Of a stretch of DNA of 64,000 nt, positions 8,519 to 16,112 are shown one piece after another. The notes under the pieces were generated by a model. It did not search any database. It saw only the letters and a program-made list of their open reading frames with translations, and was not told where the DNA came from. A program made the translations under genes and the position numbers. Position 1 is the first letter of the stretch, and every line of letters starts with the position of its first letter. This stretch comes from Rhodococcus pseudokoreensis (GTDB taxonomy: Bacteria; Actinomycetota; Actinomycetes; Mycobacteriales; Mycobacteriaceae): positions 5,580,001-5,644,000 of the forward strand of contig NZ_CP070619.1 of NCBI RefSeq assembly GCF_017068395.1, given 5' to 3'.

Positions 8519-9655
8519 CTACAGGCCCAGGCTCTTGCTGATGATCTCACGCTGAATCTCGTTGGTACCGCCGTAGATCGGTGGCGCCAGAGAACGGCGA
8601 ACCTGCTCCTCCATGCCGTACTCGCGGGTGTAGCCGTAGCCGCCCATCATCTGCATCGCCTCGAGTGCGGTCTTCTTCGCGATCTCGGTGCATCTCAGCT
8701 TGGCCATCGAGCCCTCGCGGTTGAGATTGTCCTCCTCGCCCGCGTCGATCCGCTCGGCGACCTCGTACACGAAGGACTTCGCGAAGGCGATATCGGTGGC
8801 GAGGTCCGCGATCCGGTGCCGGATGGCCTGGAAGCTGCTGATCTTCTGGCCGAACTGTTCACGCTCGGTGACGAACGCGATCAGGTCGTCGAGCGAACGC
8901 TGGGCGCCGCCCAGTGCCATCGTCGCGATGATGAGACGTTCGACGCTCAGTCCGCGCATGAGGTGGCGCCACGCCTGGTTCGGTGTGCCGACGACTGCGC
9001 TCGCCGGGACCGCGACGTCGGTGAAGTACAGGTCGTTGCAGGTCCGGGCTTCCATGGTCTGGATTTCGCGGATCTCGAGGCCCGGGACGTCGGCAGGCAC
9101 CATGAACAGGGTCAGACCCTGGTGCTTGTTGCCGGAGGAGTCGGTCCGGGCCAGGAGCAGGATGTGCTCGGCTACGTGGGCCGCGGAGATCCACGTCTTC
9201 TGCCCGTTGATGACGTAGTGGTCGTCGACTAGTTCCGCCTTGATCCGGACGCCGCCGAGATCGGAGCCTGCGCCAGGCTCGCTGAGGGCGATCGCCTCGA
9301 GCTTGCCGGCGGCCATGTTGCCGACGATGGTGCGCTTCTGCTCCTCGGTGCCGTAGCGAAGATAGGTCTGCGCGGCCGTGAGACCGGTGGAGTAGGCGGT
9401 GATGGGTGCGAGGCCGCGGGCGGATTCCTCCAGGAAGATGCATTCCTCGACCATTCCGGCGCCGCCCCCGCCGAACTCCTCCGGCAGCGAGACGGCGAGC
9501 CAGCCGAGGCCGGCGAACTTCTCGAGGATGAGGGGGCTGTTCGCCAGTGTGCCGCCCTCGGTCAGCGCATCCCGTTGCTGGAGAGTCTTGCATTCGGCGG
9601 CGCAGAACTCGCGGACGGCGACCGCGAACTCCTGTTGCTCTCGGGTGAAACGCAT
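8519..9655 (-). CDS. Acyl-CoA dehydrogenase
   Basis: 378-residue flavoprotein with the usual helical-barrel-helical layout: ALSEPGAGSDLGG and NGQKTWISAAHVAEH (FAD and substrate contacts), then QMMGGYGYTREYGMEEQVRR and IYGGTNEIQREIISKSLGL at the end. The position of the MCAD catalytic Glu (YEGT) is Gly here, so the base must come from elsewhere, as in IVD/LCAD-like enzymes. Second gene of the 10551-6680 operon. Electrons presumably go to ETF, which is not in the window. Confidence 0.9.
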   Translation of the reverse strand: MRFTREQQEFAVAVREFCAAECKTLQQRDALTEGGTLANSPLILEKFAGLGWLAVSLPEEFGGGGAGMVEECIFLEESARGLAPITAYSTGLTAAQTYLRYGTEEQKRTIVGNMAAGKLEAIALSEPGAGSDLGGVRIKAELVDDHYVINGQKTWISAAHVAEHILLLARTDSSGNKHQGLTLFMVPADVPGLEIREIQTMEARTCNDLYFTDVAVPASAVVGTPNQAWRHLMRGLSVERLIIATMALGGAQRSLDDLIAFVTEREQFGQKISSFQAIRHRIADLATDIAFAKSFVYEVAERIDAGEEDNLNREGSMAKLRCTEIAKKTALEAMQMMGGYGYTREYGMEEQVRRSLAPPIYGGTNEIQREIISKSLGL

Positions 9656-9707
9656 AGCGGCGGATGCTCTCTCGCTAAGGGGGAGGGTTTCGATCAGCGC
9701 GGCCGAC

Positions 9708-9737
9708 GGGAGGCGAGGCGTGTACGCCCCGCCTCCC
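9708..9737. terminator. GC-rich hairpin between BadI-like and dehydrogenase genes
   Basis: GGGAGGCGAGGCG (9708-9720) pairs with CGCCCCGCCTCCC (9725-9737) with one mismatch and a 4-base loop. It lies in the 89-base gap between the crotonase stop and the dehydrogenase start. It could attenuate read-through within the operon. Confidence 0.5.
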
Positions 9738-9744
9738 CGAACGG

Positions 9745-10551
9745 TCAGGCCCCGCGGAACTTCGAGAAGTCGGGCTTGCGCTTCTCGTTGAACGCGCTGA
9801 TTCCCTCGATGGCCTCGGCCGACTCACCGAACAACTTGAGCGTCGAATAGGCCATGTTGCCCTGTGCGATGAAGTGCTCGGTGTCGGCGTTGAGCGACTG
9901 CTTGAGTACCTTCAGCGCCGTCGGCGAGAGCTGCAGAATCTCGTCGGCCCACGCACGGACCTCGGCCCGCAACTGGTCACCGGGCACCACCTTGTTGACC
10001 AGACCCCAGTCGAGGGCCTGCTCGGCACTGTAGCGGCGGCACAGGAACCAGATCTCCCGCGCACGCTTCTCGCCGATGGCCCGCGCCAGGTAGCCGGTGC
10101 CGAGGCCGGCGTCGAACGATCCCACGCGCGGCCCGTTCTGCCCGAAGATCGCGTGGTCGGCGGCGATGGACAGATCACACAGCAGGTGCAGCACGTGGCC
10201 GCCACCGACCGCGACACCGTTGACCGCGGCGATCACGGGCTTGGGCACGTCGCGGAGTACGCGGTGCAGAGCCTCGACCTCGAACAAACCGCTGTCGGAC
10301 GGGCCGTAGTCGCCGGTCTCCATCCGCTGCTTCTGGTCGCCACCCGAGCAGAACGCCTTCTCCCCGGCGCCGGTGAGCGCGATCGCCCCGACCTCGGAGC
10401 TGCCCCAAGCCTTCTTGAACGACTTCACCAACTCGTCGACCGTCCGCGCACGGAACGCGTTGTACCGCTCGGGCCGGTTGATCGTGATCCAGGCAAGTCC
10501 GTTCTCGACCTCGTACGTCACATCCGTGAAGTCACTCGTGAAGTCACTCAT
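9745..10551 (-). CDS. badI: BadI-like 2-ketocyclohexanecarboxyl-CoA hydrolase (ring opening)
   Basis: 268-residue crotonase resembling Rhodopseudomonas BadI along its length: [60 protein letters not shown] and a KRKPDFSKF tail. BadI opens the ring of 2-ketocyclohexane-1-carboxyl-CoA to give pimelyl-CoA. The ATG at 10551 is preceded by AAAGGA; upstream in-frame sequence is non-coding promoter DNA. It heads an operon with an acyl-CoA dehydrogenase, a dienoyl-CoA reductase and a thioesterase, which suits degradation of an alicyclic acid. MenB activity is the alternative. Confidence 0.75.
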   Translation of the reverse strand: MSDFTSDFTDVTYEVENGLAWITINRPERYNAFRARTVDELVKSFKKAWGSSEVGAIALTGAGEKAFCSGGDQKQRMETGDYGPSDSGLFEVEALHRVLRDVPKPVIAAVNGVAVGGGHVLHLLCDLSIAADHAIFGQNGPRVGSFDAGLGTGYLARAIGEKRAREIWFLCRRYSAEQALDWGLVNKVVPGDQLRAEVRAWADEILQLSPTALKVLKQSLNADTEHFIAQGNMAYSTLKLFGESAEAIEGISAFNEKRKPDFSKFRGA

Positions 10552-10905
10552 CGACCTGTTGGTCCTTTCCTGTTGCCCGCGGAGCGTGAGCCGCCCGCGA
10601 AGTTCTTTTGGTCTTACCTTATGACGAAGGTAGCGCTGATAACGAGCGTTTTCAAGGGGGAGTGCGAAAAACGCTTCTACCTGCGGTGATGGGTTCGTGC
10701 TTTTCTGCACAAAGTGGGATTTGACGAAATCGACTCGCACGGAGCCCGTGTGACGAGCCGTAGTGGGCTGCCGGGGCTTCGGGACATGCTTGCCTGCTGA
10801 ATTCGGTTGGTCACGAACATAATTGGATAAATACAGGTGGTGCACGCACTACTTCTGCGCTCCCGCACCCCCTGTCGGCACCCACACGGAAGTTGTCAAC
10901 CTGTC
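10552..10905. other. Promoter region upstream of the BadI-like operon, to the IS end
   Basis: No gene is seen here. It contains the operon promoter (10627-10655), a TetR-type operator and the AAGACCAAAAG element on the minus strand. The stretch 10660-10890 shows nothing further I can name, apart from the end of the IS reading frame. Confidence 0.5.
10605..10655 (-). promoter_or_regulatory. Promoter and TetR-like operator of the BadI-like operon
   Basis: Read on the minus strand, TTGAAA (10655-10650) and TACCTT (10632-10627) are spaced by 17 bases, a plausible -35/-10 pair. The spacer region holds TAACGAGCGTTT (10640-10651 on the plus strand), a 10/12 match to the perfect palindrome TAACGATCGTTA beside the TetR gene at 13.05 kb. 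AAGACCAAAAG follows at 10615-10605. Confidence 0.5.
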
Positions 10906-11804
10906 TGAGACACGTTGGTGTTGATTCCCGTCGGTCCGGGAAGGGCTGGTGCTACCGGTCTGGCCCGGAACCGTTCGGGATGCTGCGACCAGTAGCGGTC
11001 GAGCGCTTGCTGGCGCCGTTGCCGGTCGAGGGCAGCGGTGCCGGCATGGATGGCCGCCGGGGTGTGGCGGCCGAGTCCGCTGTGGCGGTGTTCGGTGGCG
11101 TAGCGGTGGAGAAACTCGGCGGTCCAGTCGCGGGCATGGTCGATGCTGTCGAACACGAGCGGGCAGCTCAGGTCGTATTTGATGGTCTTGAACAGCGACT
11201 CCGAGAACGGGTTGTCGTCACTGACCCGCGGCCGGGCATACGAGGTGAGCACACCGTCGCCCGCAAGCGCATCGACGAGGGTGTGGGCACGCATGATCGA
11301 TCCGTTGTCGGCGTGCACCACCCCCGGCGCCCCGTGTTCGGCGATGGCGGTCGCGAACATCTGCACCGCCAGGTCGGTGTTCTCGGTGTACTCGATCCTC
11401 CAGGCCACCGGATACCGAGAGAACACGTCGATCACCAGATACAGGTCGATCACCAGATACAGCTTGTAGCGGTCCTGTGTGCGGGGGCCGCGTAGCTCGG
11501 TGACATCCCAGGACCACAAGTCCCCGACCCGCCCGCAGTGCACGATCGGCTTGTGCCGAGGAGTTGAGCCACCACCGTATTTCCTGCGTCGGCGATCGCC
11601 GACCATGTTCTGTTCGGTCGCGACCCGGTAGAAGGTCCGCTCCGAGCAACCGACCCTTCCCGCGTCGAACGCCCGCCAATACGTCTGCACCACAGACAGT
11701 TCGGCGTACTCGTCGGATTCGAGCACAGCGATGATGGCGGTGAGTTCATCGGCGGTCAGCGCGGCCGGTTGCCGTCGCTTCTTCTGCGGTATCGGGTCGG
11801 TCAC
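10896..11804 (-). CDS. IS3-family transposase OrfB (integrase core)
   Basis: 302 residues from GTG 11804. The DDE residues are visible as Asp in WSWDVTELRG, Asp in HADNGSIM and Glu in NPFSESLFKTIKYD. OrfB-like sequence (VRAACGLVGLPRSTYYRLT) continues upstream in the same frame to about 11937 without a start codon, overlapping the end of OrfA in the -1 phase, so the active product is probably an OrfAB fusion made by frameshifting. An 18-base duplication inserts an extra LYLVID next to the first catalytic region and may impair activity. Confidence 0.85.
   Translation of the reverse strand: MTDPIPQKKRRQPAALTADELTAIIAVLESDEYAELSVVQTYWRAFDAGRVGCSERTFYRVATEQNMVGDRRRRKYGGGSTPRHKPIVHCGRVGDLWSWDVTELRGPRTQDRYKLYLVIDLYLVIDVFSRYPVAWRIEYTENTDLAVQMFATAIAEHGAPGVVHADNGSIMRAHTLVDALAGDGVLTSYARPRVSDDNPFSESLFKTIKYDLSCPLVFDSIDHARDWTAEFLHRYATEHRHSGLGRHTPAAIHAGTAALDRQRRQQALDRYWSQHPERFRARPVAPALPGPTGINTNVSQTG
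11428..11463. repeat. 18-bp tandem duplication inside the transposase
   Basis: TCGATCACCAGATACAGG (11428-11445) is followed directly by the same sequence with one final base changed (11446-11463). In frame it doubles LYLVID to give LYLVIDLYLVIDVFSRY, whereas related transposases have a single copy. Confidence 0.85.
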
Positions 11805-11923
11805 CGGCCGGTAGTGCCGGTAGTTGCGGGTGAGCCGGTAGTACGTCGAGCGTGGCAGCCCGACCAGCCCACACGCGGCGCGGACCCCGATCCCGTTTGC
11901 GGCGAGCTCGTCGACGAACTCGA

Positions 11924-12385
11924 TCAGTACAGTTTGTTGCGTTCGAGCCAGTTCGCGTACTCGGTGGCGCTCAGCAGCGCCGGCGGGATCTCGGGTTCGT
12001 CGTCGGTCGTCGAGCTCGTGGTAATCCCCTCCAAGAGCTCGTACGCTTTTCCCAGAATTTCCTGCACGGCCTCACCCTGGGCGACCTTGTGTTTGAGTGC
12101 CGCATTCTCCTTGCGTAGTCGTGCAAGTTCGGCACGGTCGGCGTTCTCCATTCGGCGCAGCGACCTCTCTTCTCGGGTGACCGACGTCAGTCCCGTGAAT
12201 TCTCCCTCGTCACGGCTGCGCAGCCAACGCCGCACGGTGGCCCGGTTGAGGTTGTGCTCGCGCAGCAACCTGGTCCTGGCGCCCCGGGCGGTCGCAGCAT
12301 CCCATTGGTGGATGAACTCGAGCCGAAAGGCAATCGGGAATTGCCTCCCGCCGGTCGGGGTGCGTCCGATCTCGATGTCGATCAT
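11924..12385 (-). CDS. IS3-family transposase OrfA (helix-turn-helix)
   Basis: 153 residues. The N-terminal half reads as a DNA-binding helix-turn-helix (FRLEFIHQWDAATARGARTRLLREHNLNRATVRRWLRSR), followed by a leucine-zipper-like region rich in heptad leucines (ENADRAELARLRKENAALKHK). It ends at RNKLY, where OrfB continues in the -1 frame. Typical OrfA size is about 100 residues, so this one carries an extra N- and C-terminal stretch. Confidence 0.8.
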   Translation of the reverse strand: MIDIEIGRTPTGGRQFPIAFRLEFIHQWDAATARGARTRLLREHNLNRATVRRWLRSRDEGEFTGLTSVTREERSLRRMENADRAELARLRKENAALKHKVAQGEAVQEILGKAYELLEGITTSSTTDDEPEIPPALLSATEYANWLERNKLY

Positions 12386-12514
12386 GCATCACTCGCTTCC
12401 CCGCGCCCTTGCCACGATGTGTCTCACGACCACCCTGGCAACAAACGCACAGCGAGTGCGAGAACCGAGAAGGTGAGCGTCGATGCAGGGTGGGAGGCCG
12501 CCAACCCTGCGCCG

Positions 12515-13036
12515 TCACCGCGCGGCCCTGGCGCGGACGCCCATCGCGCCGCACACGGGGGCGGGCCAGTCGACGTCGGTGCCTGCCAGTTCCCGGTCGA
12601 CGGCGTCCGCGACGTCGGCGGCGAACGGGACCACTCGGCGGCTGGTGAGATCGACGTGAGTCGCGATGACCTCGAGGGTGCTGGCGAGGCGTTCGGTGGT
12701 GTCGTCGACGAGAAACGCCATCGCGTGGACAACCTTGTCCGAGCGTTCGACGATCTGTGCGTGCACCGACATGCGATCGCCGACGTGGACTTCCGCGTAG
12801 TAGCGGATGTGATGCTCCGCGGTGAAGAACCCCTGGCCACGAGTGGTGCGGTAGTCGTCGGTGATGCCCATCCGATCGAACACTTCCGCGATCGCCTGCG
12901 CCTCGAGATCGAAATAGTGGCGGATGTTCATGTGGCCGTTCTCGTCCTCGTAGGCGGACGGAACGAGCACGGGCCCGCACTCGCGGGGCAGTGCAACCAC
13001 CTGGTGGTATGAGGGGATTCCGGCTGGTGACGTCAT
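12515..13036 (-). CDS. Hotdog-fold acyl-CoA thioesterase (4HBT type)
   Basis: 173 residues from ATG 13036. The family start is YEDENGHMNIRHYFDLEAQAI, with the Asn-Gly-His-Met-Asn signature of 4-hydroxybenzoyl-CoA thioesterase-like proteins, followed by the hotdog strands GQGFFTAEHHIRYYAEVHVGDRM. It is probably a CoA-thioester hydrolase. It is divergent from the TetR gene across a 45-base intergenic region holding a perfect palindrome, so is likely controlled by that regulator. The IS lies 89 bases past its stop. Confidence 0.8.
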   Translation of the reverse strand: MTSPAGIPSYHQVVALPRECGPVLVPSAYEDENGHMNIRHYFDLEAQAIAEVFDRMGITDDYRTTRGQGFFTAEHHIRYYAEVHVGDRMSVHAQIVERSDKVVHAMAFLVDDTTERLASTLEVIATHVDLTSRRVVPFAADVADAVDRELAGTDVDWPAPVCGAMGVRARAAR

Positions 13037-13046
13037 CGGTCCATAA

Positions 13047-13058
13047 TAACGATCGTTA
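13047..13058. promoter_or_regulatory. Perfect palindrome, TetR operator candidate
   Basis: TAACGATCGTTA is a perfect 12-bp palindrome centred in the 45-base gap between the divergent thioesterase and TetR genes, the usual place for an autoregulatory TetR-family operator. A 10/12 copy lies in the promoter of the BadI-like operon at 10640-10651. Confidence 0.65.
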
Positions 13059-13081
13059 ACAACGAGTGCTAGAATGCAGCT

Positions 13082-13633
13082 GTGGACCGGAACAGGAAGA
13101 TTCTCGACACCGCCGCAGAGCTGTTCTACGAAAAAGGCTTTCACGGAACGAGCGTCGATGAGCTGGGCTCTCGTGCCGGCCTGAGTGGTCCTGCCATCTA
13201 TCGTCATTTCTCGGGCAAGGACGAGATTCTGGCCACGCTGTTCGACGAGGCGATGGACGAGTTGATCGGCGCCACCGAACCCGTGCACGAGGATGCGGAT
13301 CTAGATCTCCAGCGGATGATCCGCCACCACGCTCTCTATGCTGCCCGGCACCGCCATCTCGTGAACGTCAGCCAGCGTGAAGACCGGTCGCTGGTCGACC
13401 CGTGGCGGAAGGCGATCAACCGCAGGCGCAAGCAGTACGTCCAGGGGTGGGAGGCCGCGGTTGCGCGGTCGATTCCCGCCGCGTCACCGGCGGAGGTTTC
13501 GGTGGCAACCCAGTCCTGCCTGGGCATGATCTTCTCGATCGCGTATTGGCCCGCCAAGGTGACCCGCACCGCCGGGCTGGCCGACCACATGGTGCGGATG
13601 GCCAGCGAGGGCCTGGACGCGTTCCGGCAATAG
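13082..13633 (+). CDS. TetR-family transcriptional regulator
   Basis: 183 residues from GTG 13082. The helix-turn-helix is clear (KILDTAAELFYEKGFHGTSVDELGSRAGLSGPAIYRHFSGKDEIL, residues 6-50). The C-terminal ligand domain (residues 60-183) resembles regulators of fatty-acid and sterol catabolism that sense acyl-CoA. It is divergent from a thioesterase and probably represses it; an additional target is suggested by the matching operator at 10640. A strong terminator follows. Confidence 0.9.
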   Translation: MDRNRKILDTAAELFYEKGFHGTSVDELGSRAGLSGPAIYRHFSGKDEILATLFDEAMDELIGATEPVHEDADLDLQRMIRHHALYAARHRHLVNVSQREDRSLVDPWRKAINRRRKQYVQGWEAAVARSIPAASPAEVSVATQSCLGMIFSIAYWPAKVTRTAGLADHMVRMASEGLDAFRQ

Positions 13634-13649
13634 CGCAGTACGAATAGCA

Positions 13650-13687
13650 CTCTGCCCCTGCATCTATCGGTAGATGCAGGGGCAGAG
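13650..13687. terminator. Strong bidirectional terminator
   Basis: A perfect 17-bp stem (13650-13666 with 13671-13687) closes a TCGG tetraloop. It lies between the converging TetR gene (stop 13633) and the hypothetical gene (stop 13699). One of the strongest hairpins in the window. Confidence 0.9.
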
Positions 13688-13698
13688 TCGGATTCGGA

Positions 13699-14715
13699 CT
13701 ATGTCGCGATGCTGGAGCGGTACGTGTAGGACGACGACCGCGACAGGGCGAACTCGAAGATCCCGTAGCCGGTCTGCCCGTTCCACTCGAACGAGCAGCA
13801 CCGGTCGGTCAGGGCCGAGTCGAGGGTTGTCGGCCCCACGGATCCGTCGAGCGGATAGACGTCGAACTCCTGGAAGTCGCGGCCACGGACCTTGCCGTGG
13901 TGTCCGCCGTAGCCGCCGCCTGCCATGTACCCACCGCCGGCGGAGGCGTCCGCGCCGATGCGGTAGGTTGCGCCGCCGGCCGTCACGACCTCGATCGTCC
14001 CCCCGGTGAGGTCGTTGCCCGCGGTGAACGCCAGGTCGTGCCGGACGTCGGTGATGTCGTCGAGTCGGCCGTCGTCGTGCATGACGGCGCCTTCCAGCAG
14101 AATTCGGCCACCTCGGCGGTCCTCGACGAGCAGGAACCCGAACGTGCGGTCCGGGAACTGCGCCTGGTACCAGATGTGCAGGCCCTGTCCGCCGGACATG
14201 GTGCGCACCCCGCGGGAGCGGTCCCGCAGGCCATACCACCCGCCGACGTCGGTGGTGGTTCCGTCGAGGGTGAGGGTGCCTTCGTAGCGCCCGGGCTGGA
14301 AGAGATGGTCGAACGACGTGACGTTGCCGTCGGTGTTCTCCACGTCCACCGATCCGAGCCAATACGGTGCCCGGGCGCGCCAGACCAGGTCCAGTTCGAG
14401 TCCGGTTTTGTTCTCACCCAGCTGGATTCGCCAGGTCGTGTTGTCCTCGAGCGTCTCCCACTTCAGCGGCCCGACGGAGGCGGCGTCGGTCGCGTCGTGC
14501 TCGGTGGACAAGCGCAGGTTACGCTGCTCGGTCTCCGTGGTGAGGACGACGAAACCGTCCACGACGTTCCGCGGTGGATAGACCCCGGCGCCGAGGATCA
14601 CCGACGGCGCGGTGCCGCCGTCAGGATGAAGGTTGAACATGAACCGGTCGAAGAACCTCTCCGGCATGTCATCGGTGGCCCCGGTTACCAGGGCGTCGTG
14701 GAATGCGTCGGTCAT
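13699..14715 (-). CDS. Hypothetical protein linked to an MFS transporter
   Basis: 338 residues from ATG 14715, with GAAGGAG upstream. I do not recognise a named family with certainty. The protein is soluble, rich in beta-prone stretches, with paired segments (DGFVVLTTETEQRNLRLS, WRIQLGENKTGLELDLVW, GTLTLDGTTTDVGGWYGLRDRSRGVR) and a glycine-rich loop GGGYMAGGGYGGHHG near the end. The pattern suggests a lipocalin-like or AttH/CrtC-type beta-barrel, which is only a guess. It overlaps the MFS stop by 4 bases (ATGA), so the two are translationally coupled and may serve the same compound. Confidence 0.7.
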   Translation of the reverse strand: MTDAFHDALVTGATDDMPERFFDRFMFNLHPDGGTAPSVILGAGVYPPRNVVDGFVVLTTETEQRNLRLSTEHDATDAASVGPLKWETLEDNTTWRIQLGENKTGLELDLVWRARAPYWLGSVDVENTDGNVTSFDHLFQPGRYEGTLTLDGTTTDVGGWYGLRDRSRGVRTMSGGQGLHIWYQAQFPDRTFGFLLVEDRRGGRILLEGAVMHDDGRLDDITDVRHDLAFTAGNDLTGGTIEVVTAGGATYRIGADASAGGGYMAGGGYGGHHGKVRGRDFQEFDVYPLDGSVGPTTLDSALTDRCCSFEWNGQTGYGIFEFALSRSSSYTYRSSIAT

Positions 14716-15983
14716 ACGTGCTCCTTCTGTTCTATGGTCACATTGTCGGCGCCGATTTCGCGGTGGTCCAGCGTGAAGCGGTAGGAACCCATCATCAGCA
14801 GGCACGCGATGGCGATGCCGACCAGGGCGATGATCGGAAGCGCGCCGGCACTGTAGGAACCGGTGGCGCCGTATACCTGCCCGAGCAGGAAGATGCCGAA
14901 CGCCGACCCCTGCGCGTACAGGAAGTAGATGAATCCGAGCACCCGGCCGTAGGAGTGCTTGGGGAAGTACCGGCTCACCATGTAGGCGGCGAGATCGCCC
15001 TCGGACCCCAGGCCGAGGCCGATCAGGGCGGCGCCGAGGAACAACATGCCGACCTGCGACGACGTGATCATCAGGAAGACGCCGACCGCGCACAATGCGA
15101 AGATGACCGAGCCGATGGCGGGGGCGTAGAACCGGTCAAGCAGGTAGCCGGCCAGCAGGCGGGCGGAAACCGACGCCAGGCTGAGGACGGACAGGATCGA
15201 GACGGCGGTGCCCTGGCTGATGCCCTTGTCGGTGGTCATGGGCACGATCTGCGACATCAGCCCGAACGTTGCCGACGACACGAAGAAGATGGCGATGGAG
15301 AGCAGCCAGAACTGCCGGTACTTCCTCGCCACGGTGAGCAGCGATTCCCCGGCCATCCGGCCCTGCTGACGCGCGGCCATGCGCTCGGCCTCGTGTTCGG
15401 CCGGCATGCGGGTGACGAAGGCGTAAACGGCGGCCGGGATGACCGTGCACAAGGCGCCGATGACCAGGAAAGCCAGGCGCCATCCGCCGATGCCGAGCAT
15501 CCAGTTGGCCAGATACGGCATCAGCACACCGCACGAGCCGAGGCCGGCCATGAGGATGCCCAGCGCCATGCCGCGACGGTCCTGGAACCACGCACTCACC
15601 ACGGTCGAGTGCGCGACCGGGTTCACGGCGCCCGCCCCGGCGCCGATCACCACACAGAGCAGGTAGAAGGCGAGTTGATTGTTCGGGAGTACGGACATCA
15701 GCATCAGGCCGATTCCGAACGCCAGCGACATCGGAACCGAGGGGATCTTGGGCCCGTACCGGTCGATGAGGAAGCCCAGGATGACGATGCTGATACCCAC
15801 CAGCACCGTTTCGATGGACAGACCGTTGCTTATAACGCTTCGTTCCCAGCCGAACTCCTGGGTCATGGGCTTGCCCAGGATGTTGAACAGAACGTTGACC
15901 GCCGTCGTGCCGAACAGCAGAGTCATAAAGCCTGTGACGACGTACCACCAGCGGTTCAAATGCCGCGTGGACGCTGTGCTCAT
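14712..15983 (-). CDS. MFS transporter (monocarboxylate/oxalate-formate type)
   Basis: 423 residues with about twelve membrane segments. It begins WWYVVTGFMTLLFGTTAVNVLFN and holds the MFS loop signature FLIDRYGPKIP between segments 2 and 3 and GRVLGFIYFLYAQGSAFG in the second half. This layout matches uptake permeases for organic acids (OFA/MCP group). Translationally coupled to the downstream hypothetical gene. Its upstream region holds two copies of an 11-bp palindromic motif. Confidence 0.85.
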   Translation of the reverse strand: MSTASTRHLNRWWYVVTGFMTLLFGTTAVNVLFNILGKPMTQEFGWERSVISNGLSIETVLVGISIVILGFLIDRYGPKIPSVPMSLAFGIGLMLMSVLPNNQLAFYLLCVVIGAGAGAVNPVAHSTVVSAWFQDRRGMALGILMAGLGSCGVLMPYLANWMLGIGGWRLAFLVIGALCTVIPAAVYAFVTRMPAEHEAERMAARQQGRMAGESLLTVARKYRQFWLLSIAIFFVSSATFGLMSQIVPMTTDKGISQGTAVSILSVLSLASVSARLLAGYLLDRFYAPAIGSVIFALCAVGVFLMITSSQVGMLFLGAALIGLGLGSEGDLAAYMVSRYFPKHSYGRVLGFIYFLYAQGSAFGIFLLGQVYGATGSYSAGALPIIALVGIAIACLLMMGSYRFTLDHREIGADNVTIEQKEHV

Positions 15984-16076
15984 GGGAGCTCCTGTCGATC
16001 GATGTCGATGGTCGAACAGTGGACGTGGGGTGCGGGCGAGTCACATGAGTGGCGCTCGTCACAGCATGAGAGCATA

Positions 16077-16109
16077 TGGACAGTCCAAATGTAAAGGACA
16101 GACCAAAAG
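16077..16109. promoter_or_regulatory. Two 11-bp operator-like motifs upstream of the MFS gene
   Basis: TGGACAGTCCA (16077-16087, a perfect palindrome) and AGGACAGACCA (16095-16105) lie 18 bases apart centre to centre, about 100 bases upstream of the MFS start. TGGACTGACCA at 24027-24037 fits the same pattern TGGACWGWCCA, which recalls GntR/FadR-type sites. The second copy overlaps CAGACCAAAAG. Confidence 0.4.
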
Positions 16110-16112
16110 ACG

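Larger units (their letters stand above)
10906..12426 (-). mobile_element. IS3-family insertion sequence
   Basis: About 1.52 kb with two overlapping transposase frames on the minus strand. Terminal inverted repeats are recognisable as TGAGACAC at 10906-10913 and GTGTCTCA at 12419-12426, with partial similarity continuing inward. The exact ends are uncertain because the OrfB stop lies a few bases outside the left repeat. No clear target duplication was seen. It lies between the BadI-like operon and the TetR/thioesterase pair. Confidence 0.75.

Noticed and set aside
13082..13633. KstR/KstR2 identity for the TetR regulator
   Set aside because: Its palindrome TAACGATCGTTA does not match the known KstR or KstR2 operator patterns.
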